A stretch of 64,000 nucleotides of DNA from Mycolicibacterium fluoranthenivorans (GCF_011758805.1 NZ_JAANOW010000003.1:310001-374000), one strand, 5' to 3'; shown: positions 53,594 to 61,617, counted from the stretch's first letter. Program-made: numbers and translations. The notes: generated from the sequence alone by a model not told the origin.

Positions 53594-53676
53594 CGGGCCA
53601 TCACCCCGATGCAGGCCCCGACCTCGACGGCGGCCATCATCAGCCACATGATCGGAATGACTTTCTCTCTCAGCAT
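53590..53676 (-). CDS. 28-residue membrane peptide
   Basis: A very short gene: a charged start (MLREK) and one hydrophobic helix (VIPIMWLMMAAVEVGACIGVM). It has a good ribosome site (GAAGGAGCAATC before ATG) and a 4-bp overlap with the next gene, both signs of real translation. Possible small membrane effector. Confidence 0.55.
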   Translation of the reverse strand: MLREKVIPIMWLMMAAVEVGACIGVMAR

Positions 53677-53765
53677 GATTGCTCCTTCAGGTCGGTCACG
53701 CGCAGGCTGAATCGGTTGGCTCGGTGTCGGCCGCGGTAGAGGTGGCGGCGCAGCAGCGCGATCAC
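53670..53765 (-). CDS. 31-residue basic peptide
   Basis: From GTG 53765 to stop at 53670: VIALLRRHLYRGRHRANRFS then LRVTDLKEQSC. GTGA overlap with the upstream small gene supports it. Basic and amphipathic; role unknown. Confidence 0.4.
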   Translation of the reverse strand: MIALLRRHLYRGRHRANRFSLRVTDLKEQSC

Positions 53766-53893
53766 TGGGCGGCCCCCTGCTGCTGGGCGGCGAGCGCGGC
53801 CAGGCGGCGCGCGTCGGCCGGCGTGAAGATCGCCGTGCGGAGCTGGTGGCCGACCTTCGCGGACAGTTCGTTGGTGACGGCACGCGTAATCAC
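53762..53893 (-). CDS. 43-residue early peptide
   Basis: From GTG 53893, overlapping the HNH stop (GTGA). Helical sequence with AIFTPADARRLAALAAQQQG near the end. Unknown function. Confidence 0.45.
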   Translation of the reverse strand: MITRAVTNELSAKVGHQLRTAIFTPADARRLAALAAQQQGAAQ

Positions 53894-54384
53894 TGCGCAC
53901 CTGCCGGGATCAGGGCTGACTGAAGCCTCGTGCGGGATCGTTGTTTGGCGAGTCGCTGGCAAGTACGGCAGCGGCGAAAGCTCAGGCCAGGGCAGACATT
54001 GGAGCCTGTGAGGGGGTGGCCATTCTTGCAATGGGTGCGCCGCGCGTACGGGTCATTGCCGTTTGCTACTCGATCCAGAGCATTCTCCGAGTGCGTCCCC
54101 CAAGTCAGATTTTCCAACCGGTTGTCCCGGGGATCGTCATTGATATGTCGAGTGACGGCACCGCTTGGCCGGGGTCCGATAAACGCCTCAAGAACCATCG
54201 CGTGCACGTACGGCGTTTTCCCGCGGGGCACGCTTACGCTCGGGTAGCCACGCTGGGATTTGAGGTGTTGCGGTATGGGTGCGCCAGAGGTAGCGCTTCG
54301 GACCCGTCCGCGGTCGGACACCTCGTATTCCGGGTGGCTGGGCACGACCCGCCACTGTTCGGAATTAGAGTTGGTTGTTGACAT
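53890..54384 (-). CDS. NUMOD4/HNH homing-type endonuclease
   Basis: 164 residues from ATG 54384 (AAGAAGG site). NUMOD4 part WRVVPSHPEYEVSDRGRV; HNH part VLEAFIGPRPSGAVTRHIND, DPRDNRLENLTWGTHSEN; C-terminal zinc knuckle CKNGHPLTG...CRTCQR like that of the HNH gene at 24250. Inserted in the early operon. Confidence 0.88.
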   Translation of the reverse strand: MSTTNSNSEQWRVVPSHPEYEVSDRGRVRSATSGAPIPQHLKSQRGYPSVSVPRGKTPYVHAMVLEAFIGPRPSGAVTRHINDDPRDNRLENLTWGTHSENALDRVANGNDPYARRTHCKNGHPLTGSNVCPGLSFRRCRTCQRLAKQRSRTRLQSALIPAGAQ

Positions 54385-54451
54385 GGGATTTGCCCTTCTT
54401 TCCTGATGTCGAAGGGCGTCGCGCCCCCTGGACCGGGGCGTGGCGCCCGAT

Positions 54452-54610
54452 CTAGAGGTGGTGCTGTGGGTGGTGTGGCCCGACTTCCCCAGCCGGGCCA
54501 CACCAGTCCGGGACCCCGCGGGCGCCGGAAGTTCTGCGGAATGCCAGCCAGGCGCCGAAGCGCAGCGCGGCGGCGATAGCGAAGGCCAGCAGTAGGCCGT
54601 CGAGGTTCAT
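54452..54610 (-). CDS. Short membrane protein
   Basis: 52 residues from ATG 54610: one hydrophobic helix (LLLAFAIAAALRFGAWLAF), then a Pro/Gly/His tail. Too short for confident calling; supported by frame, hydrophobic pattern and place in the leftward operon. Confidence 0.4.
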   Translation of the reverse strand: MNLDGLLLAFAIAAALRFGAWLAFRRTSGARGVPDWCGPAGEVGPHHPQHHL

Positions 54611-54723
54611 CGGTCGCCCCAGCAGGGTTCGTCGGGGTGGCCGGTGGCGGTCGGCGTGGTACCGCCCGCCACCGGCCGGTCTCCTACGCTTCCGGTGTCA
54701 ACGACGAGCGAAGGAGAAGAATC

Positions 54724-54972
54724 ATGACGACCGAAGGTCTGTCGATGGGTGAGTTCACGCACGTGCTGCACTACGGAGGTCAGCGTTACGCCGTGATGAC
54801 GGAGCACGCGCAGGACATCTTCGAGGCGATGCGTAAGGCCACGCTTGGGACCCACGGCGTCGCGGTCATGGAGGCGACTGATCTGGATACCGGTGAGAGC
54901 GCAGTATTGAACTTTTTGATTGGCCCGGGCATCTCGATCGCGGTGGCTGGTCCGCCGCTTAGCCTCGGATAG
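54724..54972 (+). CDS. Rightward phage hypothetical protein near the immunity region
   Basis: 82 residues with a strong ribosome site (AAGGAGAAGAATC before ATG). The sequence (FTHVLHYGGQRYAVMTEHAQ; LIGPGISIAVAGPP) is compact and alpha/beta. It opposes the leftward early operon, so it is probably expressed independently, perhaps in the lysogen. A competing leftward frame covers the same DNA but has poorer composition over this stretch. Confidence 0.6.
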   Translation: MTTEGLSMGEFTHVLHYGGQRYAVMTEHAQDIFEAMRKATLGTHGVAVMEATDLDTGESAVLNFLIGPGISIAVAGPPLSLG

Positions 54973-55031
54973 GCCTTTGACGTAGGCGTGCATGTGGATC
55001 ACGCCGTCGTCGCCGAACACCTCGGCGGCGC

Positions 55032-55214
55032 TCACGCGGAAGCCTCGACCCCGAGCAGCGCCTCGATATCACTCAGGCGGAAGCGGTAGTGCCCGCCGGG
55101 CGTGGTGAATGCGGGCGTGATCTTGCCCTCGGAGACCCATCTGCGCACCGCTGACGAATCAACGCCGAAGCGATCAGCAACACCGCTTGTAGTAATAAGG
55201 TCCACTTTGGGCAT
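55032..55214 (-). CDS. Small MerR/HTH_17-type DNA-binding protein, Cro- or Xis-like
   Basis: 60 residues: ITTSGVADRFGVDSSAVRRW, then VSEGKITPAFTTPGGHYRFR and LSDIEALLG. Excisionase-type winged helix. It is the first gene leftward from the immunity region, divergent from the repressor, where Cro sits in phages such as BPs. It could act as Cro, Xis or both. Confidence 0.75.
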   Translation of the reverse strand: MPKVDLITTSGVADRFGVDSSAVRRWVSEGKITPAFTTPGGHYRFRLSDIEALLGVEASA

Positions 55215-55259
55215 GCCGAAAGAGAATCACATCCGTGTAAGTAGTGTCAAGGTCCACTT
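55197..55259 (-). promoter_or_regulatory. Early leftward promoter with two AAGGTCCACTT repeats
   Basis: On the minus strand TTGACA (55250-55245), 16 bp, then GATTCT (55228-55223); the Cro-like ATG is at 55214, so the leader is a few bases at most. The 11-bp repeat AAGGTCCACTT occurs at 55197-55207 (first codons of the Cro-like gene) and 55249-55259 (touching the -35). The spacing and places fit repressor operators that shut this promoter. Confidence 0.6.
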
Positions 55260-55333
55260 ACGGTGCGATTCGCTTCTAGGCGTGCAAACCGGGCAGATTG
55301 CGCGAACAGTGCGGAACGTGCAAAATGTCACCC

Positions 55334-55651
55334 ATGAGCGTGGAGCCAGAATCGCGACCATGGGTACCAGACGACAGCGCCTTTGGAGCGCGACTAGCGA
55401 TGGTGCGCCAGCGCATGGGCTGGAACATCAAAGAAGCGGCCTTCGCGTGCGGCGTCAAAGGCACGTCGTGGCGCGGATGGGAGCTTGAAGGTCGCCGACC
55501 GCGCGACCTCGACGATGTCTGCCTGAAGATCGCAAGCCACACCGGCTGCAACGACTACTGGCTGATGACCGGCCGCACAACACCAAACGGCGGTGGGGGT
55601 GGAGAGAGCCGCCCGCGGGAATCGAACCCGCGACCTTCTCATTACGAGTGA
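55334..55651 (+). CDS. Phage repressor, prophage-truncated form; attachment core lies inside its 3' end
   Basis: 105 residues from ATG 55334 (ATG 55325 is an alternative). XRE-type helix-turn-helix: FGARLAMVRQRMGWNIKEAA, then FACGVKGTSWRGWELEGRRP. The last residues (SRPRESNPRPSHYE) are encoded by the opposite strand of the tRNA-Thr 3' half, and the stop TGA (55649-55651) is host DNA 3 bp past the core. In the circular phage the frame would instead continue after Tyr into the left arm for 38 residues (KATNRG...GRIPA). This is the repressor layout of integration-dependent immunity. -10-like CAAAAT at 55321 suggests a leaderless start at 55334. Confidence 0.85.
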   Translation: MSVEPESRPWVPDDSAFGARLAMVRQRMGWNIKEAAFACGVKGTSWRGWELEGRRPRDLDDVCLKIASHTGCNDYWLMTGRTTPNGGGGGESRPRESNPRPSHYE

Positions 55652-55679
55652 GATGCTCTACCGACTGAGCTAGGGCGGC
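55607..55679 (-). tRNA. tRNA-Thr (anticodon CGT), hybrid host/phage gene at attR
   Basis: 73 bases folding as a complete cloverleaf: acceptor GCCGCCC/GGGCGGC, D-arm GCTC/GAGC, anticodon stem TCTCA/TGAGA with loop CTCGTAA (anticodon CGT), T-arm GCGGG-TTCGATT-CCCGC, discriminator T, no encoded CCA. The 5' part is host, the 3' part from the core on was brought by the phage. Compared with the displaced host copy at 11180-11218, the T-stem differs at two pairs, both kept paired. Confidence 0.95.
55632..55645. other. attR core
   Basis: GACCTTCTCATTAC, identical to 11205-11218. It covers the anticodon loop and the 3' side of the anticodon stem of tRNA-Thr, where many tyrosine integrases cross over. 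Beyond it to the left the two copies stay similar (tRNA 3' half) but not identical. Confidence 0.9.
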
Positions 55680-55752
55680 GGTGCCTGGCCGATCTGGCAG
55701 GCGCAGGTGAGTCTACGGTAGTTCCCGCCCGCCTCCCAAAAGGTGGCCCCAC

Positions 55753-56964
55753 TCAGCTCTTGAGGGCCTGCCCCACCGTCGCGACCATGGCGTCGACGGC
55801 GAATTTCGGTTTCACATTCATCTCGAGCGCCTCCCGGCACCCCAGTACCGCTTCGATACAGCGCAGCAGTTTGTCCGGTGGCGCATGCGCCGCCAGGGCC
55901 GCGACCTTGTCGTGCATATCGGGATGGTTGGCCGTCACGCCGCCCGCACCCGCAGACACCACCAACGCGTCACGGAAATAGGTCGCCAGGTCCATCAGGG
56001 CCCGGTCCAGCGCATCCCGGGAGGCCCGGGTCTGCCGTGATTTCTGCCGCTTCTCCAGGTCTTTGATCGCCCCGGCCGCACCGCGGATCGCGCCGGCCGC
56101 ACCCTTGCCGGTGCCGCCCGCGCCGAGCGCGGTGCGCAATTCCTCGGTCTCGGTCTCGTTCCGGCCGGCCGTCAACGCCTTGGCCTCCGCCTCGGCCGTC
56201 GTCACCAGCTCTTCGGCGGCGCCGTACGCCCTGGCCGGGGTGGCCGCGTCGCGGGCCAGTCCCAGCGCACGTTCGCGGCGCTGGCGGGCCTCCGGATCGG
56301 TCGCCAGCCGGCGCGCCCGGCCGACATGACCACCGCTGATCGAGGCGGCCCACGCGGCGACCTCGGCGGTCAGGCCGTCGTTGTCGACCAGCACCTGCGC
56401 GATGGCCTCCGAGCGTGGCGTCACCAGCGCGATGTGCCGGCAGCGCGACCGCAACGTGACCGCGATGTCCTCGGGATCCACCGACGGGGCACAGAGCAGG
56501 AACACCGTCGACGGCGGCGGTTCCTCCACCACCTTCAGCAGCGCGTTGGCGGCGCCCTCGGTGAGCCGGTCGGCGTCCTCGACCACCACGATCTGCCAGC
56601 GGCCGGTACCGGGGCGCCGCGAGGCGATCTGCACGATCTCGCGCATCTCCGAGACTCCGATGGACAGCCCCTCCGGGATGATGCGCCGCACATCGGAGTG
56701 GGTGCCCGCCATGGTCGTCGTGCAGGCGCGGCATTCACCGCAGCCGGGTTCACCCTCGGACTGGCACTGCAGGGCGGCGGCAAAACACACCGCGGCGATC
56801 GAGCGGCCGGACCCCGGCGGGCCGGTGATCAGCCAGGCATGGGTCATCCCACCCGCTGTCAGCCCGCTGTGAGAGGAATCACCGCGCGCGGCGCGCGCGG
56901 CGGCCACCAACTCCGCCGCCACGGCGTGTTGGCCCACCAATCGCTCGAATACACCGCTTCCCAC
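55753..56964 (-). CDS. holB: DNA polymerase III delta' subunit (Rv3644c-like)
   Basis: 403 residues. AAA+ clamp-loader fold: P-loop-like GPPGSGRS, zinc module C..GCGECRAC, Walker B region IVVVEDADRLTEGAANALLK with VEEPP following, and sensor 1 (TLRSRC). Part of the replisome clamp loader. Starts at GTG 56964, divergent from the cyclase gene. Host gene; the tRNA-Thr follows downstream. Confidence 0.92.
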   Translation of the reverse strand: MGSGVFERLVGQHAVAAELVAAARAARGDSSHSGLTAGGMTHAWLITGPPGSGRSIAAVCFAAALQCQSEGEPGCGECRACTTTMAGTHSDVRRIIPEGLSIGVSEMREIVQIASRRPGTGRWQIVVVEDADRLTEGAANALLKVVEEPPPSTVFLLCAPSVDPEDIAVTLRSRCRHIALVTPRSEAIAQVLVDNDGLTAEVAAWAASISGGHVGRARRLATDPEARQRRERALGLARDAATPARAYGAAEELVTTAEAEAKALTAGRNETETEELRTALGAGGTGKGAAGAIRGAAGAIKDLEKRQKSRQTRASRDALDRALMDLATYFRDALVVSAGAGGVTANHPDMHDKVAALAAHAPPDKLLRCIEAVLGCREALEMNVKPKFAVDAMVATVGQALKS

Positions 56965-57044
56965 CGCTCAAACAGTAGTGGGACGTCCGGACACGGGGCA
57001 TCACAGCGGCGCACGAGGTCACACCCGACCGATACGGTAAACGG

Positions 57045-58643
57045 GTGAGCACGTTAACCAACCCGATCGGACGGATCAGCGCATTCGTCCGTTGGGTGGC
57101 GCGCACGCCGTGGCCGGTGTTCACGCTGGGCATGGTGCAGTCCGACATCATCGGCGCACTGTTCGTCCTGGGTTTCCTCCGGTTCGGGCTGCCCGCCGAG
57201 GACCGCATCCAGCTGCAGGACCTGCCGGCCGTCAATCTGGCGGTCTTCCTGGGCTACCTGTTCGTGGCCTTCACGGTGGGCGCCTACCTCAGTCTGCGGC
57301 TGCTGCTTCCGGTCATCCGTTGGCAGCGGCGCGACACCCTGCTCGCCGACGGGGATCCGACCATCACCGGGCTGGCCCGCGTCCGCGCGCTGAAGATGCC
57401 CTTCTACCGCACGTTGATCAGCGTCTCGAACTGGCTGCTCGGCTCGATCGTGTTCATCGTCGCCAGCTGGCCGGTGGCCAGCAAGTCCGCGCCCGTCGTC
57501 GCGGTGGCCACCGCACTGGGCGCCACCGCCACCGCCATCATCGGCTACCTGCAGTCCGAGCGGGTGCTGCGCCCCGTCGCGGTGGCCGCGCTGCGTGGCG
57601 GGGTGCCGGAGAACTTCCGGGCACCCGGGGTCATCCTGCGCCAGGTGCTCACCTGGGTGCTGTCCACCGGGGTGCCGCTGCTGGCCATCGTGCTGGCGCT
57701 GGTGGCCAGCAAGTTCGCCATCCTCACCGCACCCGCCGAACGCCTGAACACTCCCCTGCTGCTGCTGGCCATCGCCGCCCTGGTGATCGGGCTGGCCGGC
57801 ACGGTGCTGGTGGCGATGTCCATCGCCGACCCGCTGCGGCAGCTGCGCTGGGCCCTCGGTGAGGTACAGCGCGGCAACTACAACGCACACATGCAGATCT
57901 ATGACGCCAGTGAGCTGGGGTTGCTGCAGGCCGGATTCAACGACATGGTCCGCGACCTGGCCGAGCGACAACGCCTGCGTGACCTGTTCGGCCGCTACGT
58001 GGGCGAGGACGTCGCCCGTCGCGCCCTGGAGCGGGGCACCGAGCTCGGTGGCCAGGAACGCGATGTCGCGGTCCTGTTCGTCGACCTCGTCGGTTCGACG
58101 CAGCTGGCGTCGACGGTGCCCGCCTCCGAGGTGGTGAACCTGCTCAACGAGTTCTTCCGCGTCATCGTCGACACCGTGAACAGGCACGGCGGCTTCGTCA
58201 ACAAGTTCCAGGGTGACGCCGCGCTGGCCATCTTCGGCGCCCCGATCGAACACCCTGACGCCTCCGGCGCCGCGCTGGCCGCGTCCCGCGAACTGCACGA
58301 CGAGCTGGTGACGGTGCTGGGCCAGACCGAGTTCGGCATCGGGGTGTCGGCCGGGCGGGCCATCGCCGGACACATCGGCGCGCAGGCCCGTTTCGAGTAC
58401 ACCGTGATCGGCGACCCGGTCAACGAGGCCGCACGGCTGACCGAGCTCGCCAAGCTGGAGGCCGGCCATGTGCTCGCCTCCGCGATCGCGGTCAGCGGCG
58501 CACTCGACGCGGAGGCCCTGCGCTGGGATGTCGGCGAGATCGTCGAACTGCGTGGCCGCACCATGCCCACCCAACTGGCCCGGCCGCTGGTACGAGCCAC
58601 CCCGAGCGGGCGCATCCAGATCGGCCACGACGCGGCCACCTGA
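57045..58643 (+). CDS. Membrane adenylate/guanylate cyclase with HAMP domain (Rv3645-like)
   Basis: 532 residues. Six membrane helices (residues about 20-260), a HAMP linker (SIADPLRQLRWALGEVQRGN), then a class III cyclase domain with metal Asp in VAVLFVDLVGSTQ and GGFVNKFQGDAALAIFGAP; the transition-state Asn/Arg region reads GDPVNEAARLTE. Makes cAMP in response to membrane signals; Rv3645 is its M. tuberculosis counterpart by order and design. Ends 7 bp from convergent topA. Confidence 0.92.
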   Translation: MSTLTNPIGRISAFVRWVARTPWPVFTLGMVQSDIIGALFVLGFLRFGLPAEDRIQLQDLPAVNLAVFLGYLFVAFTVGAYLSLRLLLPVIRWQRRDTLLADGDPTITGLARVRALKMPFYRTLISVSNWLLGSIVFIVASWPVASKSAPVVAVATALGATATAIIGYLQSERVLRPVAVAALRGGVPENFRAPGVILRQVLTWVLSTGVPLLAIVLALVASKFAILTAPAERLNTPLLLLAIAALVIGLAGTVLVAMSIADPLRQLRWALGEVQRGNYNAHMQIYDASELGLLQAGFNDMVRDLAERQRLRDLFGRYVGEDVARRALERGTELGGQERDVAVLFVDLVGSTQLASTVPASEVVNLLNEFFRVIVDTVNRHGGFVNKFQGDAALAIFGAPIEHPDASGAALAASRELHDELVTVLGQTEFGIGVSAGRAIAGHIGAQARFEYTVIGDPVNEAARLTELAKLEAGHVLASAIAVSGALDAEALRWDVGEIVELRGRTMPTQLARPLVRATPSGRIQIGHDAAT

Positions 58644-58650
58644 GACCGGC

Positions 58651-61515
58651 TCAGGCCTTCTTGGCGGCCTTCTTCGCCGGTGCCTTCTTGGCCGGCGTCT
58701 TCTTGGCAGCAACCTTCTTCACCGGCGCCTTCTTCGCGGCCTTCTTCACCGGACCGCGGGCCCGGCGATCGGCGAGCAGCTCCGAGGCGCGGGCATCGGT
58801 GATGGTGAGCACGTCGTCGCCCTTACGCAGGCTGGCGTTGGTCTCACCGTCGGTGACATACGGGCCGAACCGGCCGTCCTTGATCACCATCGGCTTCTCG
58901 GACACCGGGTCGGTACCCAGTTCGCGCAGCGGCGGGGTGGCCGCACCCTGGCGGCCCCGTCGCTTGGGTTCGGCGTAGATCTTCAGCGCCTCGTCGAGGG
59001 TGACGGTGAACATCTGCTCTTCGGTGGCCAGCGACCGGGAATCGGTGCCGCGCTTGAGATATGGGCCGTAGCGGCCGTTCTGCGCGGTGATCTCTTCGCC
59101 TGAGGCCGGGTCCACGCCGACGACGCGGGGCAGCGAAAGCAGCCGCAGCGCGTCCTCGAGGGTGACGGTCTCCAGATCCATCGAGCGCAGCAGCGAGCCG
59201 GTGCGCGGCTTGGGCCCGGTCGGCTTCTTACCCTTCTTGGCCGTGACCCCGTCTTCGGGATCCTCCTTGCCCTTCCCCCCAGTCGCTGCGCTCCCGCCCT
59301 CCGGCGGCTCCGGGAGCACCTCCGTGACGTACGGGCCGAAACGCCCGTCCTTGGCCAGGATCTCGTGGCCCGTCTCCGGATCGACACCCAGCGAGCGACC
59401 CTCCTGCGGTGTGGCGAAAAGCTTTTCGGCGAGCTCGAGGGTGAGTTCGTCGGGAGTCAGCTCGTCCTTGAGATTCGCGCGCTGCGGCTTCAACTCGCCG
59501 TCGGGAGATTCCGGATCGACGATCATCCGCTCCAGATACGGACCGTTACGGCCGACCCGGACGTTGATGGCCCGCCCCTCGGCGTCGTCGAACAGCTTGA
59601 TGGAGTTGACCACCCGCGCGTCGATGCCCTCGAGGTTGCCGCCCACCAGATGCTTCAGGCCGCCGGCGCGGGCGATCGACCCCTCCACGCCGTGCTCGCC
59701 ACCGAAGTAGAAGTTGTTGAGCCAGTTGGTCCGTCGCTCGTTGCCGGAGGCGATCTCGTCGAGCTCGTCCTCCATCGCCGCGGTGAAGTCGTAGTCGACC
59801 AGCCGCCCGAAATGCTGTTCCAGCAACCCGATGACGGCGAACGCCACCCAGGACGGCACCAGGGCGCTGCCCTTCTTGTGCACGTAGCCGCGGTCCTGGA
59901 TGGTCTTGATGATCGACGAGTAGGTCGACGGCCGGCCGATACCGAGGTCTTCGAGGGCCTTGATCAGCGAGGCCTCGGTGTAGCGGGCCGGCGGGCTGGT
60001 GGTGTGCCCGTCGGCGGTCAGACCTGCGGCGTCGACGCGCTGCCCCTGGGTCAGGTTGGGCAGCCGGCTCTCGGCGTCGTCGGCTTCGCCACCGGCCTGC
60101 TCATCGAGGCTCTCGACGTAGGCCTTCAGGAAGCCGGCGAAGGTGATGGTGCGGCCGCTGGCGTTGAACACCACCTGCTCGCCGGTACGAGCCTGACCCG
60201 AAATCCGCAACGACAGCGTGGTGCCACGGGCGTCGGCCATCTGGGAGGCGACGGTGCGCTGCCAGATCAGCTCGTAGAGCCGGAACTCGTCGGTGTCCAG
60301 CGCGCTGTGCAGCTGCCCGGGGGTCTGGAAGACGTCACCGGCGGGCCGGATGGCCTCGTGCGCCTCCTGCGCGTTCTTCACCTTGCGGGTGTACTGCCGC
60401 GGCGACGGGTGCACGTACTCCTCGCCGTAGAGCTGCCCGGCCTGAGTACGCGCGGCGTTGATCGCCGACTCCGACAGCGTCGTCGAGTCGGTACGCATAT
60501 AGGTGATGTAGCCGTTCTCGTACAACCGCTGCGCGATGCTCATGGTGCGCTCCGAGGAGAAGCGCAGCTTTCGGCCGGCCTCCTGCTGCAGCGTCGAGGT
60601 CATGAACGGCGGATAGGGCTTACGGGTGTAGGGCTTCTGCTCCACCGAGGACACCGCGAGCTGCTCGCCGCGCAGACCGGCGGCCAGGGCGTTGGCAGCG
60701 GCCTCGTCCAGGACCATGACCTCGTCGGGTTTGCGCACCGCGCCGAGTGAATCGAAATCGCGACCGCTGGCCACTCTGCGGCCGTCGACGGTGTTGAGCT
60801 TCGCCGTGAACCTGGGCGGGGATGCCTGCGGGTCGGACACGCTGGCGTCCAGTTCGGCAGTGACATCCCAGTAGCCGGCGCTGCGGAACGCCATGCGTTC
60901 GCGTTCCCGCTGCACGATGATGCGCGTCGCCACCGACTGCACCCGGCCGGCCGACAGCTTGGGCGCGACCTTCTTCCACAGCACGGGTGAGACCTCGTAG
61001 CCGTAGAGGCGGTCCAGGATGCGGCGGGTCTCCTGCGCGTCGACCAGGTCGATGTCCAGGTCGCGAGGGTTCTCCGCCGCCGCGCGGATGGCGGGTTCGG
61101 TGATCTCGTGGAACACCATCCGCTTGACCGGGATACGCGGCTTCAGCGTCTCCAGCAGGTGCCAGGCGATGGCCTCACCCTCGCGGTCACCGTCGGTGGC
61201 GAGATAGAGCTCGTCGACACCCTTGAGCAGATCCTTCAGCTCGGCGACGGTGGCCTTCTTATCCGGGCTGACGATGTAGAGCGGCTCGAAGTTGTCGTCG
61301 ACATTGACCCCGAGTCGGGCCCACGGCTCGGATTTGTACTTGGCCGGGACGTCGGCGGCGTTGCGCGGGAGATCGCGGATATGTCCGCGGGAGGATTCGA
61401 CGACGTAGTTGGAGCCCAGGTAGCCGGCTATTTTGCGCGCCTTGGTCGGCGACTCGACTATCACGAGCCGCCGAATGTTACCGGCGCCTCCCCGGCTCCG
61501 GTCCTCCTCAGCCAC
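58651..61515 (-). CDS. topA: DNA topoisomerase I
   Basis: 954 residues. Toprim domain at the N-terminus (RRLVIVESPTKARKIAGYLG; ATDGDREGEAIAWHL), active Tyr in GYITYMRTDSTTL, and four C-terminal repeats of the actinobacterial type (LGVDPETGHEILAKDGRFGP and relatives) instead of zinc fingers. It ends in a Lys/Ala-rich basic tail (AKKTPAKKAPAKKAAKKA) that binds DNA in mycobacterial TopA. Relaxes negative supercoils. Essential host gene. Confidence 0.97.
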   Translation of the reverse strand: MAEEDRSRGGAGNIRRLVIVESPTKARKIAGYLGSNYVVESSRGHIRDLPRNAADVPAKYKSEPWARLGVNVDDNFEPLYIVSPDKKATVAELKDLLKGVDELYLATDGDREGEAIAWHLLETLKPRIPVKRMVFHEITEPAIRAAAENPRDLDIDLVDAQETRRILDRLYGYEVSPVLWKKVAPKLSAGRVQSVATRIIVQRERERMAFRSAGYWDVTAELDASVSDPQASPPRFTAKLNTVDGRRVASGRDFDSLGAVRKPDEVMVLDEAAANALAAGLRGEQLAVSSVEQKPYTRKPYPPFMTSTLQQEAGRKLRFSSERTMSIAQRLYENGYITYMRTDSTTLSESAINAARTQAGQLYGEEYVHPSPRQYTRKVKNAQEAHEAIRPAGDVFQTPGQLHSALDTDEFRLYELIWQRTVASQMADARGTTLSLRISGQARTGEQVVFNASGRTITFAGFLKAYVESLDEQAGGEADDAESRLPNLTQGQRVDAAGLTADGHTTSPPARYTEASLIKALEDLGIGRPSTYSSIIKTIQDRGYVHKKGSALVPSWVAFAVIGLLEQHFGRLVDYDFTAAMEDELDEIASGNERRTNWLNNFYFGGEHGVEGSIARAGGLKHLVGGNLEGIDARVVNSIKLFDDAEGRAINVRVGRNGPYLERMIVDPESPDGELKPQRANLKDELTPDELTLELAEKLFATPQEGRSLGVDPETGHEILAKDGRFGPYVTEVLPEPPEGGSAATGGKGKEDPEDGVTAKKGKKPTGPKPRTGSLLRSMDLETVTLEDALRLLSLPRVVGVDPASGEEITAQNGRYGPYLKRGTDSRSLATEEQMFTVTLDEALKIYAEPKRRGRQGAATPPLRELGTDPVSEKPMVIKDGRFGPYVTDGETNASLRKGDDVLTITDARASELLADRRARGPVKKAAKKAPVKKVAAKKTPAKKAPAKKAAKKA

Positions 61516-61617
61516 CTGCTCTTACTCTCCACTTCTCCACGCCTCGGGGCGCGACAGCAACTGACAATTTCGCACCCCACGCCTACCAACGCAAACTGGC
61601 TCGCCCGCCACCTGTCC

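Larger units (their letters stand above)
11205..55645. mobile_element. Complete-looking siphovirus-type mycobacterial prophage in tRNA-Thr
   Basis: It is bounded by 14-bp core repeats in the tRNA-Thr gene and has integrase at the left end and repressor at the right. The set of modules is full: terminase, portal, protease, HK97-fold capsid, connectors, tail with tape measure, lysis genes, recombination, replication and immunity. No large deletion or stop-interrupted phage gene is apparent, so it may be inducible. On circularisation the order would be repressor, attP, integrase, tail end, capsid, packaging, early genes, Cro-like gene. Confidence 0.93.

Noticed and set aside
54607..55035. Leftward 142-codon frame between Cro-like gene and 52-residue gene
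   Set aside because: Not annotated as a gene because a rightward gene with a strong ribosome site and better composition occupies it; kept as a finding because its ends overlap neighbours neatly.
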